Shown one piece after another: positions 28,260 through 37,373 of a stretch of DNA of 64,000 nt; the stretch's first letter is position 1, and each line of letters opens with the position of its first letter. Under the pieces are notes generated by a model. The model saw nothing but the letters and a program-made list of their open reading frames with translations. It had not been told where the DNA came from and did no database searches. The position numbers were made by a program, and so were the translations under genes. Source of the DNA: an uncultured Lachnospiraceae bacterium (GTDB taxonomy: Bacteria > Bacillota > Clostridia > Lachnospirales > Lachnospiraceae); contig CAMWJC010000003.1 in NCBI GenBank assembly GCA_947174495.1, positions 1 through 64,000 of the forward strand, read 5' to 3'.

Positions 28260-28592
28260 AAAATCTCCTTCCGCTATATTTTGATATTTATTTTTCTAAA
28301 TTTTTATGTTTATGTATCTTTCTGTTCCTCTCAAAACTTTTGTGCATTTTTTCAAATGCAAAGTAATCCTAATTAATATTTTTACACATTTTATACAACT
28401 TAGTCAAGGCTGGATTTAGAAGTTCTTATATTGCTTTATTCATTTGCATAATGTATTATATTTATTAGATATTTTCTACATTCAATCCTCAGCGGTACAG
28501 ACCTGTAAGAAAACTTTTATCGCATTTCAAAAGACTATGAAATAAAAACAGTAAAACCAAAAAATAAAAATAAAAAGGAAAGAGGGAACAAG
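28260..28592 (+). promoter_or_regulatory. Divergent uxaB/uxaC intergenic region with candidate uxaC promoter
   Basis: This 333-bp AT-rich gap holds no gene. On the forward strand TTGCTT (28431-28436) and TATTAT (28454-28459) with a 17-bp spacer form a reasonable promoter. An ATTTGCAT-like motif appears in both orientations (CAAATGCAAAG near 28353 and CATTTGCATAATG near 28441), which could be a shared operator. A GAAAGAGGG ribosome-binding site precedes uxaC. Confidence 0.45.
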
Positions 28593-30011
28593 ATGAAACA
28601 ATTTATGGACAAAAACTTTTTACTCTCTAATGACACGGCGCAGAAACTGTATTTTGATTTTGCAGCGGAAACTCCCATTTTGGACTATCACTGCCATATC
28701 AATCCACAGGAAATCTACGAAGACCGCAAGTTTGGCAACATCACTCAGGTATGGCTGGGCGGCGACCATTATAAATGGCGTTTTATGCGCTCCTGCGGAG
28801 TAGATGAATACTACATAACAGGAGGCTCTACTGACAAAGAGAAATTCCTGAAATGGGCAGAGTGCCTCGGAAAGGCTATCGGCAACCCGCTCTTCCACTG
28901 GTCACATCTGGAGCTACAGAAATATTTTGGTTACCATGGCGTATTAAATAAAAAGACTGCCGAGGAAGTATGGGATATCTGCAATAAAAAACTGGCCGAG
29001 CCTTCCATGTCGGTACGCAACATCATCAAACAGTCAAACGTTACTTTAATCTGTACAACTGATGATCCTGTAGATTCTCTGGAATGGCATGAAAAAATTG
29101 CAGCTGACGATTCCTTTGACGTGCAGGTACTTCCCGCATGGCGTCCGGACAAGGCTATGAATATCGAGAAGCCTACCTTTACAGAATATCTGGCAAAATT
29201 AGCCGAGGTATCAGGTATAAAAATAAACACCTTTGCCGAAATGTGCGAGGCTCTGTCAGTTCGTATGGATTTCTTTGCTTCCATGGGCTGCTCCGTTTCC
29301 GATCATGCGCTTGAATATGTAATGTACGCTCCTGCTTCCGAAGAAGAAATTGAAGCCATTTTTGCAAAACGTCTCTCAGGAAATGATGTTACCCGCGAAG
29401 AAGAATTGAAATTCAAAACAGCTTTCATGCTCTTTGTCGGCAGACAATACGCTAAACGAGGCTGGGTAATGCAGCTCCACTATGGCTGCAAGCGCGACAA
29501 CAATACGCTTCGTTTCAACGAAATGGGCCCGGACACCGGCTATGACTGTATCAATAATTACGCTCCTTCTTCTGAAATGGCAGATTACCTGAATGCACTT
29601 ATTTCAACAGATGAGCTTCCCAAAACAATTATATACAGCCTGAATCCTAATGACAATCAGGCAATAGGCACTATTCTCGGCTGTTTCCAGGATTCAACTG
29701 CCATTGCCAAAATACAGCAGGGTTCGGCATGGTGGTTTAATGATCACAAGACAGGTATGCAGGATCAGATGATCTCCCTTGCAAACCTTGGAAATCTGTC
29801 CGGTTTTGTAGGAATGCTGACTGATTCCAGAAGCTTCCTCTCCTACACCAGACATGATTATTTCCGCAGAATTCTCTGCAATCTGCTTGGTACATGGGTA
29901 GAAAACGGAGAGTACCCTGATGACTACGAGACTCTTGAGGAAATCGTAAAAGGAATCTGCTATAATAATGCTGTTAAATACTTTGGTTTTAAGCTGGATA
30001 CCCAAAAATAA
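28593..30011 (+). CDS. uxaC: Glucuronate/galacturonate isomerase
   Basis: A 472-residue amidohydrolase-fold enzyme of the usual length. Signatures include PILDYHCHINPQEIYEDRKF near the N-terminus (zinc His pair), VTLICTTDDPVDSLEWH, MQLHYGCKRDNN and the final LTDSRSFLSYTRHDYFRRILC. It isomerises galacturonate to tagaturonate and glucuronate to fructuronate, the entry step for saturated uronates. It leads the forward operon with kduI and the RpiB-like gene. Confidence 0.96.
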   Translation: MKQFMDKNFLLSNDTAQKLYFDFAAETPILDYHCHINPQEIYEDRKFGNITQVWLGGDHYKWRFMRSCGVDEYYITGGSTDKEKFLKWAECLGKAIGNPLFHWSHLELQKYFGYHGVLNKKTAEEVWDICNKKLAEPSMSVRNIIKQSNVTLICTTDDPVDSLEWHEKIAADDSFDVQVLPAWRPDKAMNIEKPTFTEYLAKLAEVSGIKINTFAEMCEALSVRMDFFASMGCSVSDHALEYVMYAPASEEEIEAIFAKRLSGNDVTREEELKFKTAFMLFVGRQYAKRGWVMQLHYGCKRDNNTLRFNEMGPDTGYDCINNYAPSSEMADYLNALISTDELPKTIIYSLNPNDNQAIGTILGCFQDSTAIAKIQQGSAWWFNDHKTGMQDQMISLANLGNLSGFVGMLTDSRSFLSYTRHDYFRRILCNLLGTWVENGEYPDDYETLEEIVKGICYNNAVKYFGFKLDTQK

Positions 30012-30047
30012 AAAGGACATAAATAATTAAAAAGAGAGGACAAAAAA

Positions 30048-30908
30048 ATGGAATTAAGAACAGCGTCATCACCTAAAGATGTCAAACACTATACCACAGA
30101 GCGTCTGAGAGAGGAATTTCTAATTGACGACTTATTTAAAACGGATGAGATCAAATTAGTATACAGCCACATTGACCGTATTATCACAGGCTCCGCCGTA
30201 CCGGTAAAGCCTTTACAGCTTACGGCAGGTGCTGAATTACGCGCCAAATATTTCTGTGAAAGACGTGAGCTGGGTGTCATCAATATCGGAGAACCCGGCA
30301 AAATCACCATTGACGGTAAGGTATATGAAGTGGGCCACAAAGAAGGCATGTACATCGGAATGGGCTCTGAGGAAATCATATTTGAAAGCGTGAATCCGTC
30401 GGCTCCTGCCAAATTCTATCTGAACAGTGCTCCCGCCCACAGAACCTGTCCTACCGTTTTGATCAAACCCGAAGGTACGCCTTCCGAAGGTGTTGTAATC
30501 GTAAAGGACAGCAATAAAGTAGAATTAGGCTCGCTGGAATCTGCAAATCACCGGACCATCTGCAAATACATTCTGCCAGGTCAGGTAGAAAGCTGCCAGC
30601 TGGAAATGGGTATGACCAAACTGGAGCCCGGCAGCGTCTGGAACACGATGCCCTGCCATACGCACGACAGACGAATGGAGGTATATCTGTATTTTGACAT
30701 GCCGCAGGATGCACTGGTAATGCATTACATGGGCGAACCTACACAGACACGCCACATCATTATGAGAAATGAACAGGCTGTTATATCCCCAAGCTGGTCT
30801 ATTCACTCCGGCTGCGGTACACAGGCGTATACTTTTATCTGGGGTATGGTAGGTGAAAATCAGGATTTTGACGATATGGATGACTGTGCTATGCAGGATT
30901 TACTATAA
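30048..30908 (+). CDS. kduI: 4-deoxy-L-threo-5-hexosulose-uronate ketol-isomerase
   Basis: A 286-residue cupin enzyme. The metal-binding motif NTMPCHTHDRRMEVYLYFD (two His and a Glu) and the last ligand region WSIHSGCGTQAYTFIWGM are intact. It converts the unsaturated-uronate product DKI into DKII for KduD. It is 36 bp after uxaC with an AGAGAGG site. Confidence 0.96.
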   Translation: MELRTASSPKDVKHYTTERLREEFLIDDLFKTDEIKLVYSHIDRIITGSAVPVKPLQLTAGAELRAKYFCERRELGVINIGEPGKITIDGKVYEVGHKEGMYIGMGSEEIIFESVNPSAPAKFYLNSAPAHRTCPTVLIKPEGTPSEGVVIVKDSNKVELGSLESANHRTICKYILPGQVESCQLEMGMTKLEPGSVWNTMPCHTHDRRMEVYLYFDMPQDALVMHYMGEPTQTRHIIMRNEQAVISPSWSIHSGCGTQAYTFIWGMVGENQDFDDMDDCAMQDLL

Positions 30909-30932
30909 TATGAAAGGAGCTTAGTAATCACT

Positions 30933-31571
30933 ATGAAAATAGCATTAATAAATGAAAACAGCCAGGCTGCCAAAAATGAACTTATCTGCAGCACACTGAA
31001 ATCAGTAGTAGAACCAATGGGGCACGAGGTGTTCAATTATGGAATGTACTCTGCTGAGGATGAGCATCAGCTTACTTATGTGCAGAATGGTATCCTTGCT
31101 GCTGTTTTACTAAATTCTAAGGCTGCTGATTTCGTCATTACAGGCTGCGGAACCGGTGAAGGCGCGATGCTGGCCTGCAATGCCTTTCCACAGGTTTTGT
31201 GCGGGCATATCGAATCACCATTAGACGCTTATCTGTTCTCGCAGGTAAATGACGGTAACTGCATCGCTCTTCCTTTTGCAGAGAATTTCGGGTGGGGCGG
31301 CGAACTAAACCTTACTTATATTTTTGAGAAGTTATTCTGCGCGCCGGGAGGCGGCGGTTATCCGAAGGAAAGAGTAGTACCGGAACAGAGAAATAAGAAA
31401 ATTCTGGACGAAGTAAAGAAAGTAACTCATAATGACCTGGTTTCTATTCTTGCAAACTTAGACAGGGAATTGGTCAAAGGCGCCTTGAGCGGTGAGCATT
31501 TCTCTGAGTATTTCTTCGCAAACTGCCAGGATGAGGCAATTGCGGAGGCCGTAAGAAATGTATTGAAATAA
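30933..31571 (+). CDS. RpiB/LacA/LacB-family isomerase
   Basis: A 212-residue protein with an RpiB-type fold: MKIALINENSQAAKNEL opening, FVITGCGTGEGAMLACN (the phosphate-loop and catalytic region) and HIESPLDAYLFSQVNDGNCIALP. It is longer than ordinary RpiB (about 150) because of a C-terminal helical extension. It follows kduI by 24 bp with AAAGGAG. The exact substrate is unknown; a pectin-derived sugar is likely from operon position. A terminator follows immediately. Confidence 0.75.
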   Translation: MKIALINENSQAAKNELICSTLKSVVEPMGHEVFNYGMYSAEDEHQLTYVQNGILAAVLLNSKAADFVITGCGTGEGAMLACNAFPQVLCGHIESPLDAYLFSQVNDGNCIALPFAENFGWGGELNLTYIFEKLFCAPGGGGYPKERVVPEQRNKKILDEVKKVTHNDLVSILANLDRELVKGALSGEHFSEYFFANCQDEAIAEAVRNVLK

Positions 31572-31578
31572 CAAATAA

Positions 31579-31625
31579 GGGCTGCTCACAAGTCATCAGT
31601 TGACTTAGGGCAGCCCCTCTTTTAT
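31579..31625 (+). terminator. Terminator of the uxaC-kduI operon
   Basis: Paired segments GGGCTGC/GCAGCCC (31579-31585, 31610-31616) and AAGTCA/TGACTT (31590-31595, 31601-31606) with a 5-nt loop, followed by CTCTTTTA. It separates the forward operon from the convergent kdgA gene. Confidence 0.85.
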
Positions 31626-31631
31626 AAGTAT

Positions 31632-32261
31632 TTATGCTCCCGCCTGTTTACGCGCTTCCTTGCAGAGTTCTGTAATCTTGTCAAAATTACCTGCTGAAAT
31701 GTCAGCCTTCTTGCATACCCAGCTTCCGCCAACAGCGAAAATTGCCGGATTCGCAACAAATTCTGCAATATTTTCCGTATTCACACCGCCGGTAGGTATA
31801 AACTGCATATCTGTAAACGGAGCCGCCAGATTGGTGATTGCCTTCAAACCGCCGTATATGTTTGCAGGAAAGAATTTCACAACCCGCAGTCCAAGCTTAC
31901 GCGCCGCCATGATTTCTGTCGGGGTAACGCAGCCCGGCGTCACGCTGATATCGTTGGAAATACACCATTTTACCGTCTCTTCATCAAATCCTGGTGCGAC
32001 GATGAATTTTGCTCCGGCCTCCACTGCCTCTTTTGCCTGCTCAACATTAAGTACCGTGCCAACGCCTACTACCATATCAGGGCACTCTGCTGCAACATTA
32101 CGGATACTGTCAAGCGCTGCCGCTGTGCGCAGCGTGATTTCCATTACGTTGATACCGCCTGCTAACAATGCTTTTGCAGTAGGAACTGCATCTTTCGCAT
32201 CTTCAATAACTACTACCGGTACAACAATTGAATTTTTCATGCTTTCTGCTACATTACTCAT
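31632..32261 (-). CDS. kdgA: KDPG aldolase
   Basis: A 209-residue class I aldolase. Catalytic Glu is in MEITLRT and the Schiff-base Lys in LRVVKFFPAN, with the phosphate-binding PTGGVN. It splits 2-keto-3-deoxy-6-phosphogluconate into pyruvate and glyceraldehyde-3-phosphate, the last step of uronate breakdown. It follows kdgK by 65 bp. Confidence 0.95.
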   Translation of the reverse strand: MSNVAESMKNSIVVPVVVIEDAKDAVPTAKALLAGGINVMEITLRTAAALDSIRNVAAECPDMVVGVGTVLNVEQAKEAVEAGAKFIVAPGFDEETVKWCISNDISVTPGCVTPTEIMAARKLGLRVVKFFPANIYGGLKAITNLAAPFTDMQFIPTGGVNTENIAEFVANPAIFAVGGSWVCKKADISAGNFDKITELCKEARKQAGA

Positions 32262-32326
32262 TTAATACAACACTCCTCTCTACTGTTCATACATATAATT
32301 GTGAAAGTATTATTCAACCTATGAGT

Positions 32327-33424
32327 TTACCTCTGTACTCTGGCACCCGCGCCGCCCATGATCGCTTCTACTTCTTTTTTGCTTGCCATCGTTGTATCGC
32401 CGGGTGTTGTCATAGCTAATGCGCCGTGTGCCGCACCGTAATTTACTGCTAATTCCGCATCCTCCGTTGTCATTAATCCATAAATCAAACCTGACGCGAA
32501 TGAATCGCCGCCGCCGACCCGATCCATGATTTCCAAACCATTATAATCCTTTGCCTTATAAATCTCTCCGTCTGCCCAGCAGATTGCGCTCCAGTCATTT
32601 ACCGTAGCTGTCTTAACCTGACGGAGCGTAGTAGCAACCGCCTTGAAATTAGGATATGTCTTAGCAGCTTCGTTGATCATTTTCTTGTAACCATCCAGAT
32701 TCAGAGTCTTGAGATTCTCATCGTTTCCTTCGATTTCAAATCCGAGACATGCTGTGAAATCTTCCTCATTGCCAATCATAACATCCACATATTTTGCAAT
32801 TTCTTTATTAACTTCCTGTGCCTTTGCCTGTCCGCCAATTGCACTCCACATGGATGGCCTGTAATTCAAATCATAAGATACGACTGTGCCGTATTTCTTA
32901 GCTGTTTTAATCGCCGCAAGAATGGTCTCACATGACTGTTCGGATAACGCCGCATAAATTCCGCCTGTATGCAGCCAGCGCGCTCCCAACTCACCAAATA
33001 TGTAATCAAAATCAAAATCTTCCGGAGTCGCCTTGGAAATTGCAGTATTGGCACGGTCAGAGCAGCCAACCGCACCGCGGATACCAAATCCACGCTCTGT
33101 AAAATTCAAACCGTTACGGCACACACGTCCGATTCCGTCTGTCTTCATCCACTTAATCAAAGAAGTATCCACACCTCCCTGATTAATGAAATCCTCCATA
33201 AGCATACCTACTTCATTATCCGCAAATGCCGTAATTACTGCCGTATCCATCTTAAAGCATTTTCGTAAGCCACGGATTACGTTATACTCCCCGCCGCCTT
33301 CCCATGCCTTAAAAGCTCTGGCCGTACGGATTCTTCCCTCGCCCGGATCCAGTCTGAGCATGACCTCTCCCAGAGACACCGCATCAAATTTGCATTCACT
33401 TTTCGGCTTCAAATTCAGTTTCAT
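32327..33424 (-). CDS. kdgK: 2-keto-3-deoxygluconate kinase
   Basis: A 365-residue PfkB-family kinase. The N-terminal LGEVMLRLDPGEGRI and GGGEYNV and the C-terminal anion hole DRVGGGDSFASGLIYGL (catalytic Asp) are clear. It phosphorylates KDG, joining the KduD and UxaA branches. AGGAGGG precedes the ATG. It begins 41 bp downstream of purL on the same strand with no obvious terminator between. Confidence 0.93.
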   Translation of the reverse strand: MKLNLKPKSECKFDAVSLGEVMLRLDPGEGRIRTARAFKAWEGGGEYNVIRGLRKCFKMDTAVITAFADNEVGMLMEDFINQGGVDTSLIKWMKTDGIGRVCRNGLNFTERGFGIRGAVGCSDRANTAISKATPEDFDFDYIFGELGARWLHTGGIYAALSEQSCETILAAIKTAKKYGTVVSYDLNYRPSMWSAIGGQAKAQEVNKEIAKYVDVMIGNEEDFTACLGFEIEGNDENLKTLNLDGYKKMINEAAKTYPNFKAVATTLRQVKTATVNDWSAICWADGEIYKAKDYNGLEIMDRVGGGDSFASGLIYGLMTTEDAELAVNYGAAHGALAMTTPGDTTMASKKEVEAIMGGAGARVQR

Positions 33425-33465
33425 AAAATAATCCCTCCTGTTTTGCTATTTTATCATCATAGTTC

Positions 33466-36400
33466 TTACTTAAAATACTCCACTCCCGACTCAAAGATCT
33501 TCATATCCTGTTCGCCATAAATATTGATTGCAACACCCTCTCCGCGGCGTTCCGCGTGTGCCATCTTACCGAAGCATCTGCCATCCGGGGAGGTTATTCC
33601 CTCGATTGCGCAATAGGAACCGTTAATGTTCCACTCTTCATCCATGGAAACATTACCACTTATATCGGAATACTGGGTTGCCACCTGTCCGTTTGCAAAC
33701 AGCTTATCTATCCACTCTTTTGGAGCTACAAACCTTCCCTCTCCATGAGATGCAGGTACCGTATAAACGCCGCCAAGCTCTGCTCTCTTCAGCCAGGGTG
33801 ATCTATTGGAAACAACCTTTGTGTATACCATTTTAGAAATATGACGGTTAATGGTGTTAAATGTCAAAGTCGGAGAATCCTCCTTCTGTCCCACTATTTC
33901 ACCATAAGGCACCAATCCCAGCTTGATCAGCGCCTGAAAACCGTTACAGATTCCCAGTGCAAGTCCGTCTCTCTCATTCAAAAGCTTCATAACCGCTTCC
34001 TTCATATGTTCATTCTGGAAGGCGGTCGCGAAGAATTTCGCGCTTCCGTCCGGCTCGTCTCCGGCTGAAAATCCGCCTGGGAACATAATGATCTGTGCTT
34101 TGGCAATATCCTTCTCAAAAATCTCCACCGAGCTTCGAATATCTTCCGCCGACTGATTCTTAAATACTCTGGTAATCACCTCCGCGCCGGCACGTTCAAA
34201 TGCCTTTGCGCTGTCATATTCACAGTTGGTTCCCGGAAATACCGGAATAAATACCGTGGGCTTTGCAACTTTATTTTTACATACATAAATACTATCGGTC
34301 TGATACAGATTACTTTCAACCGGGGAAACATCCTTCTCCGCCTTGGTAGGGAAAACTTTTTCCAGTCTGGAACACCATGCTTCCAAAGCTTCATCTATCG
34401 TAATGACAGTATCCTGATACCTGAAAACAGGTTCTTCGGAAATTTCCGCCACACTGCGGAAATTCAATTCTGATACTTCTCCTCCCAATTCCTTTTCTGA
34501 AAGAAGAGCCTGTACATCCCCCTTGCTTAATTCCAGTACAAGATCTCCCAGACCGTTTTCAAACAAATCATTGATCCTTAATTCCTCAGACATGGTTACA
34601 CCCAGCTTATTACCAAATGCCATCTTGCTGATTCCCGCTGCCAATCCTGACGCATCCAGAGCATATGCAGCTTTCACCTTGCCCTCCTTCATCAGCTTAT
34701 TGATGAAACGGTAGGTTTGCATAACATTCTCATAAACCGGTATATCAAATTCATCACGGTCAATCCAGAACTGCAAAAGCACATCGCCTGCTTCTTTCAG
34801 CTCCGGTGTTATTATATCCTTTCGATCCGCCACATCCACTGCAAAGGATACCAGTGTAGGCGGAACATCGATCTCATTGAAAGTTCCCGACATACTGTCC
34901 TTACCGCCGATGGATGGAAGTCCGTAACCGATCTGCGCATCATAAGCGCCCAAAAGGGCTGCAAAAGGTTGGCTCCATCTCTCCGGATCGGAAGTCATCC
35001 GTCTGAAATACTCCTGGAAGGTAAAGCGGATCTTTTCAAAGTCACCGCCTGATGCCACTATTTTGGCCATCGATTCCGTCACTGCATAGACTGCTCCGTG
35101 ATAAGGGCTCCATGAGGAAAGCGCCGGATCAAATCCGTAGCTCATCATCGTTACGGTATCTGTCTTTCCTTTCAGTACCGGAAGCTTGGCAATCATCGTC
35201 TGTGTTTCCGTTAACTGGTATTTTCCGCCATAAGGCATTACTACACTAGCCGCACCGATGGAAGAGTCAAACATCTCCACAAGTCCCTTCTGGGAGCATA
35301 CGTTGAGGTTATTTAAGGTTTTCAGCCATGCCGCCTTAACATCTTCCGCATCCATGCACTCCTTCACTTCCGGAATGGCAATCTTTTTCAGATAATTATC
35401 TTCTTTGTTAGGAACAGAAACCTTCACATCCGTTTCCTGATGTGCACCGTTGGTATCCAGAAAAGCACGGGATATATTAACGATTTCTTTTCCTCTCCAC
35501 TTAAGCACCAGTCTGGGCTCTTTAGTCACAACCGCAACCGGAACTGCCTCAAGGTTCTCTTCGCCAGCATACCCAAGGAATGCATCCACATCCTTCGGGT
35601 CCACTACTACCGCCATTCTCTCCTGTGATTCGGAAATGGCAAGCTCCGTTCCGTCAAGTCCCGCATATTTCTTGGGAACCTTATCTAAGTCAACTACAAG
35701 ACCGGGAGCAAGTTCTCCTATTGCCACGGAAACTCCGCCCGCTCCAAAGTCATTGCATTTCTTGATGATCCTACTGACTTCTCCTCTCCGGAAAAGTCTC
35801 TGAATCTTTCGCTCCGTAGGCGCATTTCCCTTTTGAACCTCAGCGCCGCAGGTTTCAATGGAGCTCTCCGTATGTACCTTGGAAGAGCCCGTAGCTCCGC
35901 CGCAGCCATCGCGCCCGGTTCTTCCGCCCAATAAAATGATCACATCATCCGGATCAGAATTCTCGCGGATTACATTGGCTCTCGGTGCTGCACCCATAAC
36001 CGCACCTATTTCCATACGCTTTGCCACGTAATCCGGATGATAAATTTCTTTCACATAGCCGGTAGCAAGACCAATCTGATTTCCGTAAGAAGAATACCCG
36101 CTTGCCGCTCCTCTCACCAGCTTCTTCTGAGACAGTTTCCCTTTCATGGTATCAGCCACAGGCACCGTAGGATCTGCTGCCCCGGTCACACGCATTGCCT
36201 GATAAACATATCCTCTTCCCGAAAGAGGATCACGGATAGCGCCTCCAAGGCAGGTTGCCGCTCCTCCGAAAGGTTCAATCTCCGTAGGATGATTGTGTGT
36301 CTCGTTTTTGAAGAATACCAGCCATTCCTCCGTTACCGGTCCGTCACCGTAATCCATTTCCACCGGAACAACTACGGAGCATGCATTGATTTCATCTGAC

Positions 36401-37290
36401 TCTTCCATATCCTGAAGCTTTCCATCCTTTTTCAGCTTCCGCATTGCCATAAGCGCCAAATCCATCAGGCATACAAACTTGTCATCCCTTCCTTCAAAGA
36501 TCTCGCTTCTGGTATCCAAATAACTCTGGTATGTAATTTCCAAAGGCGTCCGGTAATAACCGTCCTGGAATTCAATGTTCTTTAACTCTGTTGAAAAGGT
36601 AGTGTGACGGCAGTGATCAGACCAATATGTATCCAATACACGGATTTCCGTCATGGTAGGATCTCTGTGCTCTTCTGTCACATAATAATTTTGAATATGG
36701 ACAAAATCCTTAAACGTCATGGCAAGTCCCAGACTGTCATACAATTTTCGAAGTTCTTCCTTTTCCATATTTCGAAAGCCGTCAAAAATCATAATATCCG
36801 CCGGCTCGTCATATTCCGTGATCAAAGTGTCCGGCTTTTCCATCCCCGTTTCTCTGGAATCCACCGGATTAATACAGTATGCTTTTATTCTTTCAAATTC
36901 TTCGGAAGATAAATTTCCTGTGAGCAGATAAGTAACCGCAGTTCGAATAACCGGCTCTTCATCCTCTTTCAGGAACTTCACACACTGCATGGCAGAATCC
37001 GCACGCTGGTCAAACTGTCCCGGCAGAAACTCTACGCTGAACACATATCCGCCATCTGGAATCGGAATTGCTTCCCGATATAAAAGGTCTACCGGCGGCT
37101 CAGAAAAGACACATACGGCTGCGCGCTCAAAGGTTTCCTCTGAAATGTTCTCCACATCATAACGGATAAACACCCGCACGTCCGTAACGCCTGTAATTCC
37201 AAGATAACTGCCGATCTCCTCCTTAAGTTCCTTTGCCTTTACTGCAAAAGGGGCCTTCTTTTCTACATAGATACGTTTTACGTTTCCCAT
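33466..37290 (-). CDS. purL: Phosphoribosylformylglycinamidine synthase, single-chain
   Basis: A protein of about 1274 residues that converts FGAR to FGAM in purine synthesis. The order is PurS-like N-terminus, two AIRS-type synthase halves (WSDHCRHTTF, NETHNHPTEIEPFGGAATC, GDGPVTEEW; GAGGVSVAIGELAPG), and a C-terminal glutaminase (FPGTNCEYDSAKA, MFPGGFSAGDEPDG, LGICNGFQALIKLG with the nucleophile Cys, PASHGEGRF). I place the start at the ATG at 37290. An upstream in-frame ATG at 37332 is essentially at the predicted transcription start and would have no leader. Confidence 0.93.
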   Translation of the reverse strand: MGNVKRIYVEKKAPFAVKAKELKEEIGSYLGITGVTDVRVFIRYDVENISEETFERAAVCVFSEPPVDLLYREAIPIPDGGYVFSVEFLPGQFDQRADSAMQCVKFLKEDEEPVIRTAVTYLLTGNLSSEEFERIKAYCINPVDSRETGMEKPDTLITEYDEPADIMIFDGFRNMEKEELRKLYDSLGLAMTFKDFVHIQNYYVTEEHRDPTMTEIRVLDTYWSDHCRHTTFSTELKNIEFQDGYYRTPLEITYQSYLDTRSEIFEGRDDKFVCLMDLALMAMRKLKKDGKLQDMEESDEINACSVVVPVEMDYGDGPVTEEWLVFFKNETHNHPTEIEPFGGAATCLGGAIRDPLSGRGYVYQAMRVTGAADPTVPVADTMKGKLSQKKLVRGAASGYSSYGNQIGLATGYVKEIYHPDYVAKRMEIGAVMGAAPRANVIRENSDPDDVIILLGGRTGRDGCGGATGSSKVHTESSIETCGAEVQKGNAPTERKIQRLFRRGEVSRIIKKCNDFGAGGVSVAIGELAPGLVVDLDKVPKKYAGLDGTELAISESQERMAVVVDPKDVDAFLGYAGEENLEAVPVAVVTKEPRLVLKWRGKEIVNISRAFLDTNGAHQETDVKVSVPNKEDNYLKKIAIPEVKECMDAEDVKAAWLKTLNNLNVCSQKGLVEMFDSSIGAASVVMPYGGKYQLTETQTMIAKLPVLKGKTDTVTMMSYGFDPALSSWSPYHGAVYAVTESMAKIVASGGDFEKIRFTFQEYFRRMTSDPERWSQPFAALLGAYDAQIGYGLPSIGGKDSMSGTFNEIDVPPTLVSFAVDVADRKDIITPELKEAGDVLLQFWIDRDEFDIPVYENVMQTYRFINKLMKEGKVKAAYALDASGLAAGISKMAFGNKLGVTMSEELRINDLFENGLGDLVLELSKGDVQALLSEKELGGEVSELNFRSVAEISEEPVFRYQDTVITIDEALEAWCSRLEKVFPTKAEKDVSPVESNLYQTDSIYVCKNKVAKPTVFIPVFPGTNCEYDSAKAFERAGAEVITRVFKNQSAEDIRSSVEIFEKDIAKAQIIMFPGGFSAGDEPDGSAKFFATAFQNEHMKEAVMKLLNERDGLALGICNGFQALIKLGLVPYGEIVGQKEDSPTLTFNTINRHISKMVYTKVVSNRSPWLKRAELGGVYTVPASHGEGRFVAPKEWIDKLFANGQVATQYSDISGNVSMDEEWNINGSYCAIEGITSPDGRCFGKMAHAERRGEGVAINIYGEQDMKIFESGVEYFK

Positions 37291-37337
37291 TGTGAATTCA
37301 TCTTCCTCCATTTGAAATATGATAGCTTCCATTATAC

Positions 37338-37365
37338 ATTATATCGAATTGGACGGGTTTTGCAA
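37338..37365 (-). promoter_or_regulatory. Promoter of purL
   Basis: Reverse strand TTGCAA (37360-37365), 16-bp spacer, TATAAT (37338-37343). Transcription should start near 37331, which places the 37332 ATG outside the message and supports translation from 37290. Confidence 0.7.
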
Positions 37366-37373
37366 TCTCATTT

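Noticed and set aside
37291-37373. Purine riboswitch upstream of purL
   Set aside because: The predicted leader is only about 40 nt, too short for an aptamer plus expression platform.
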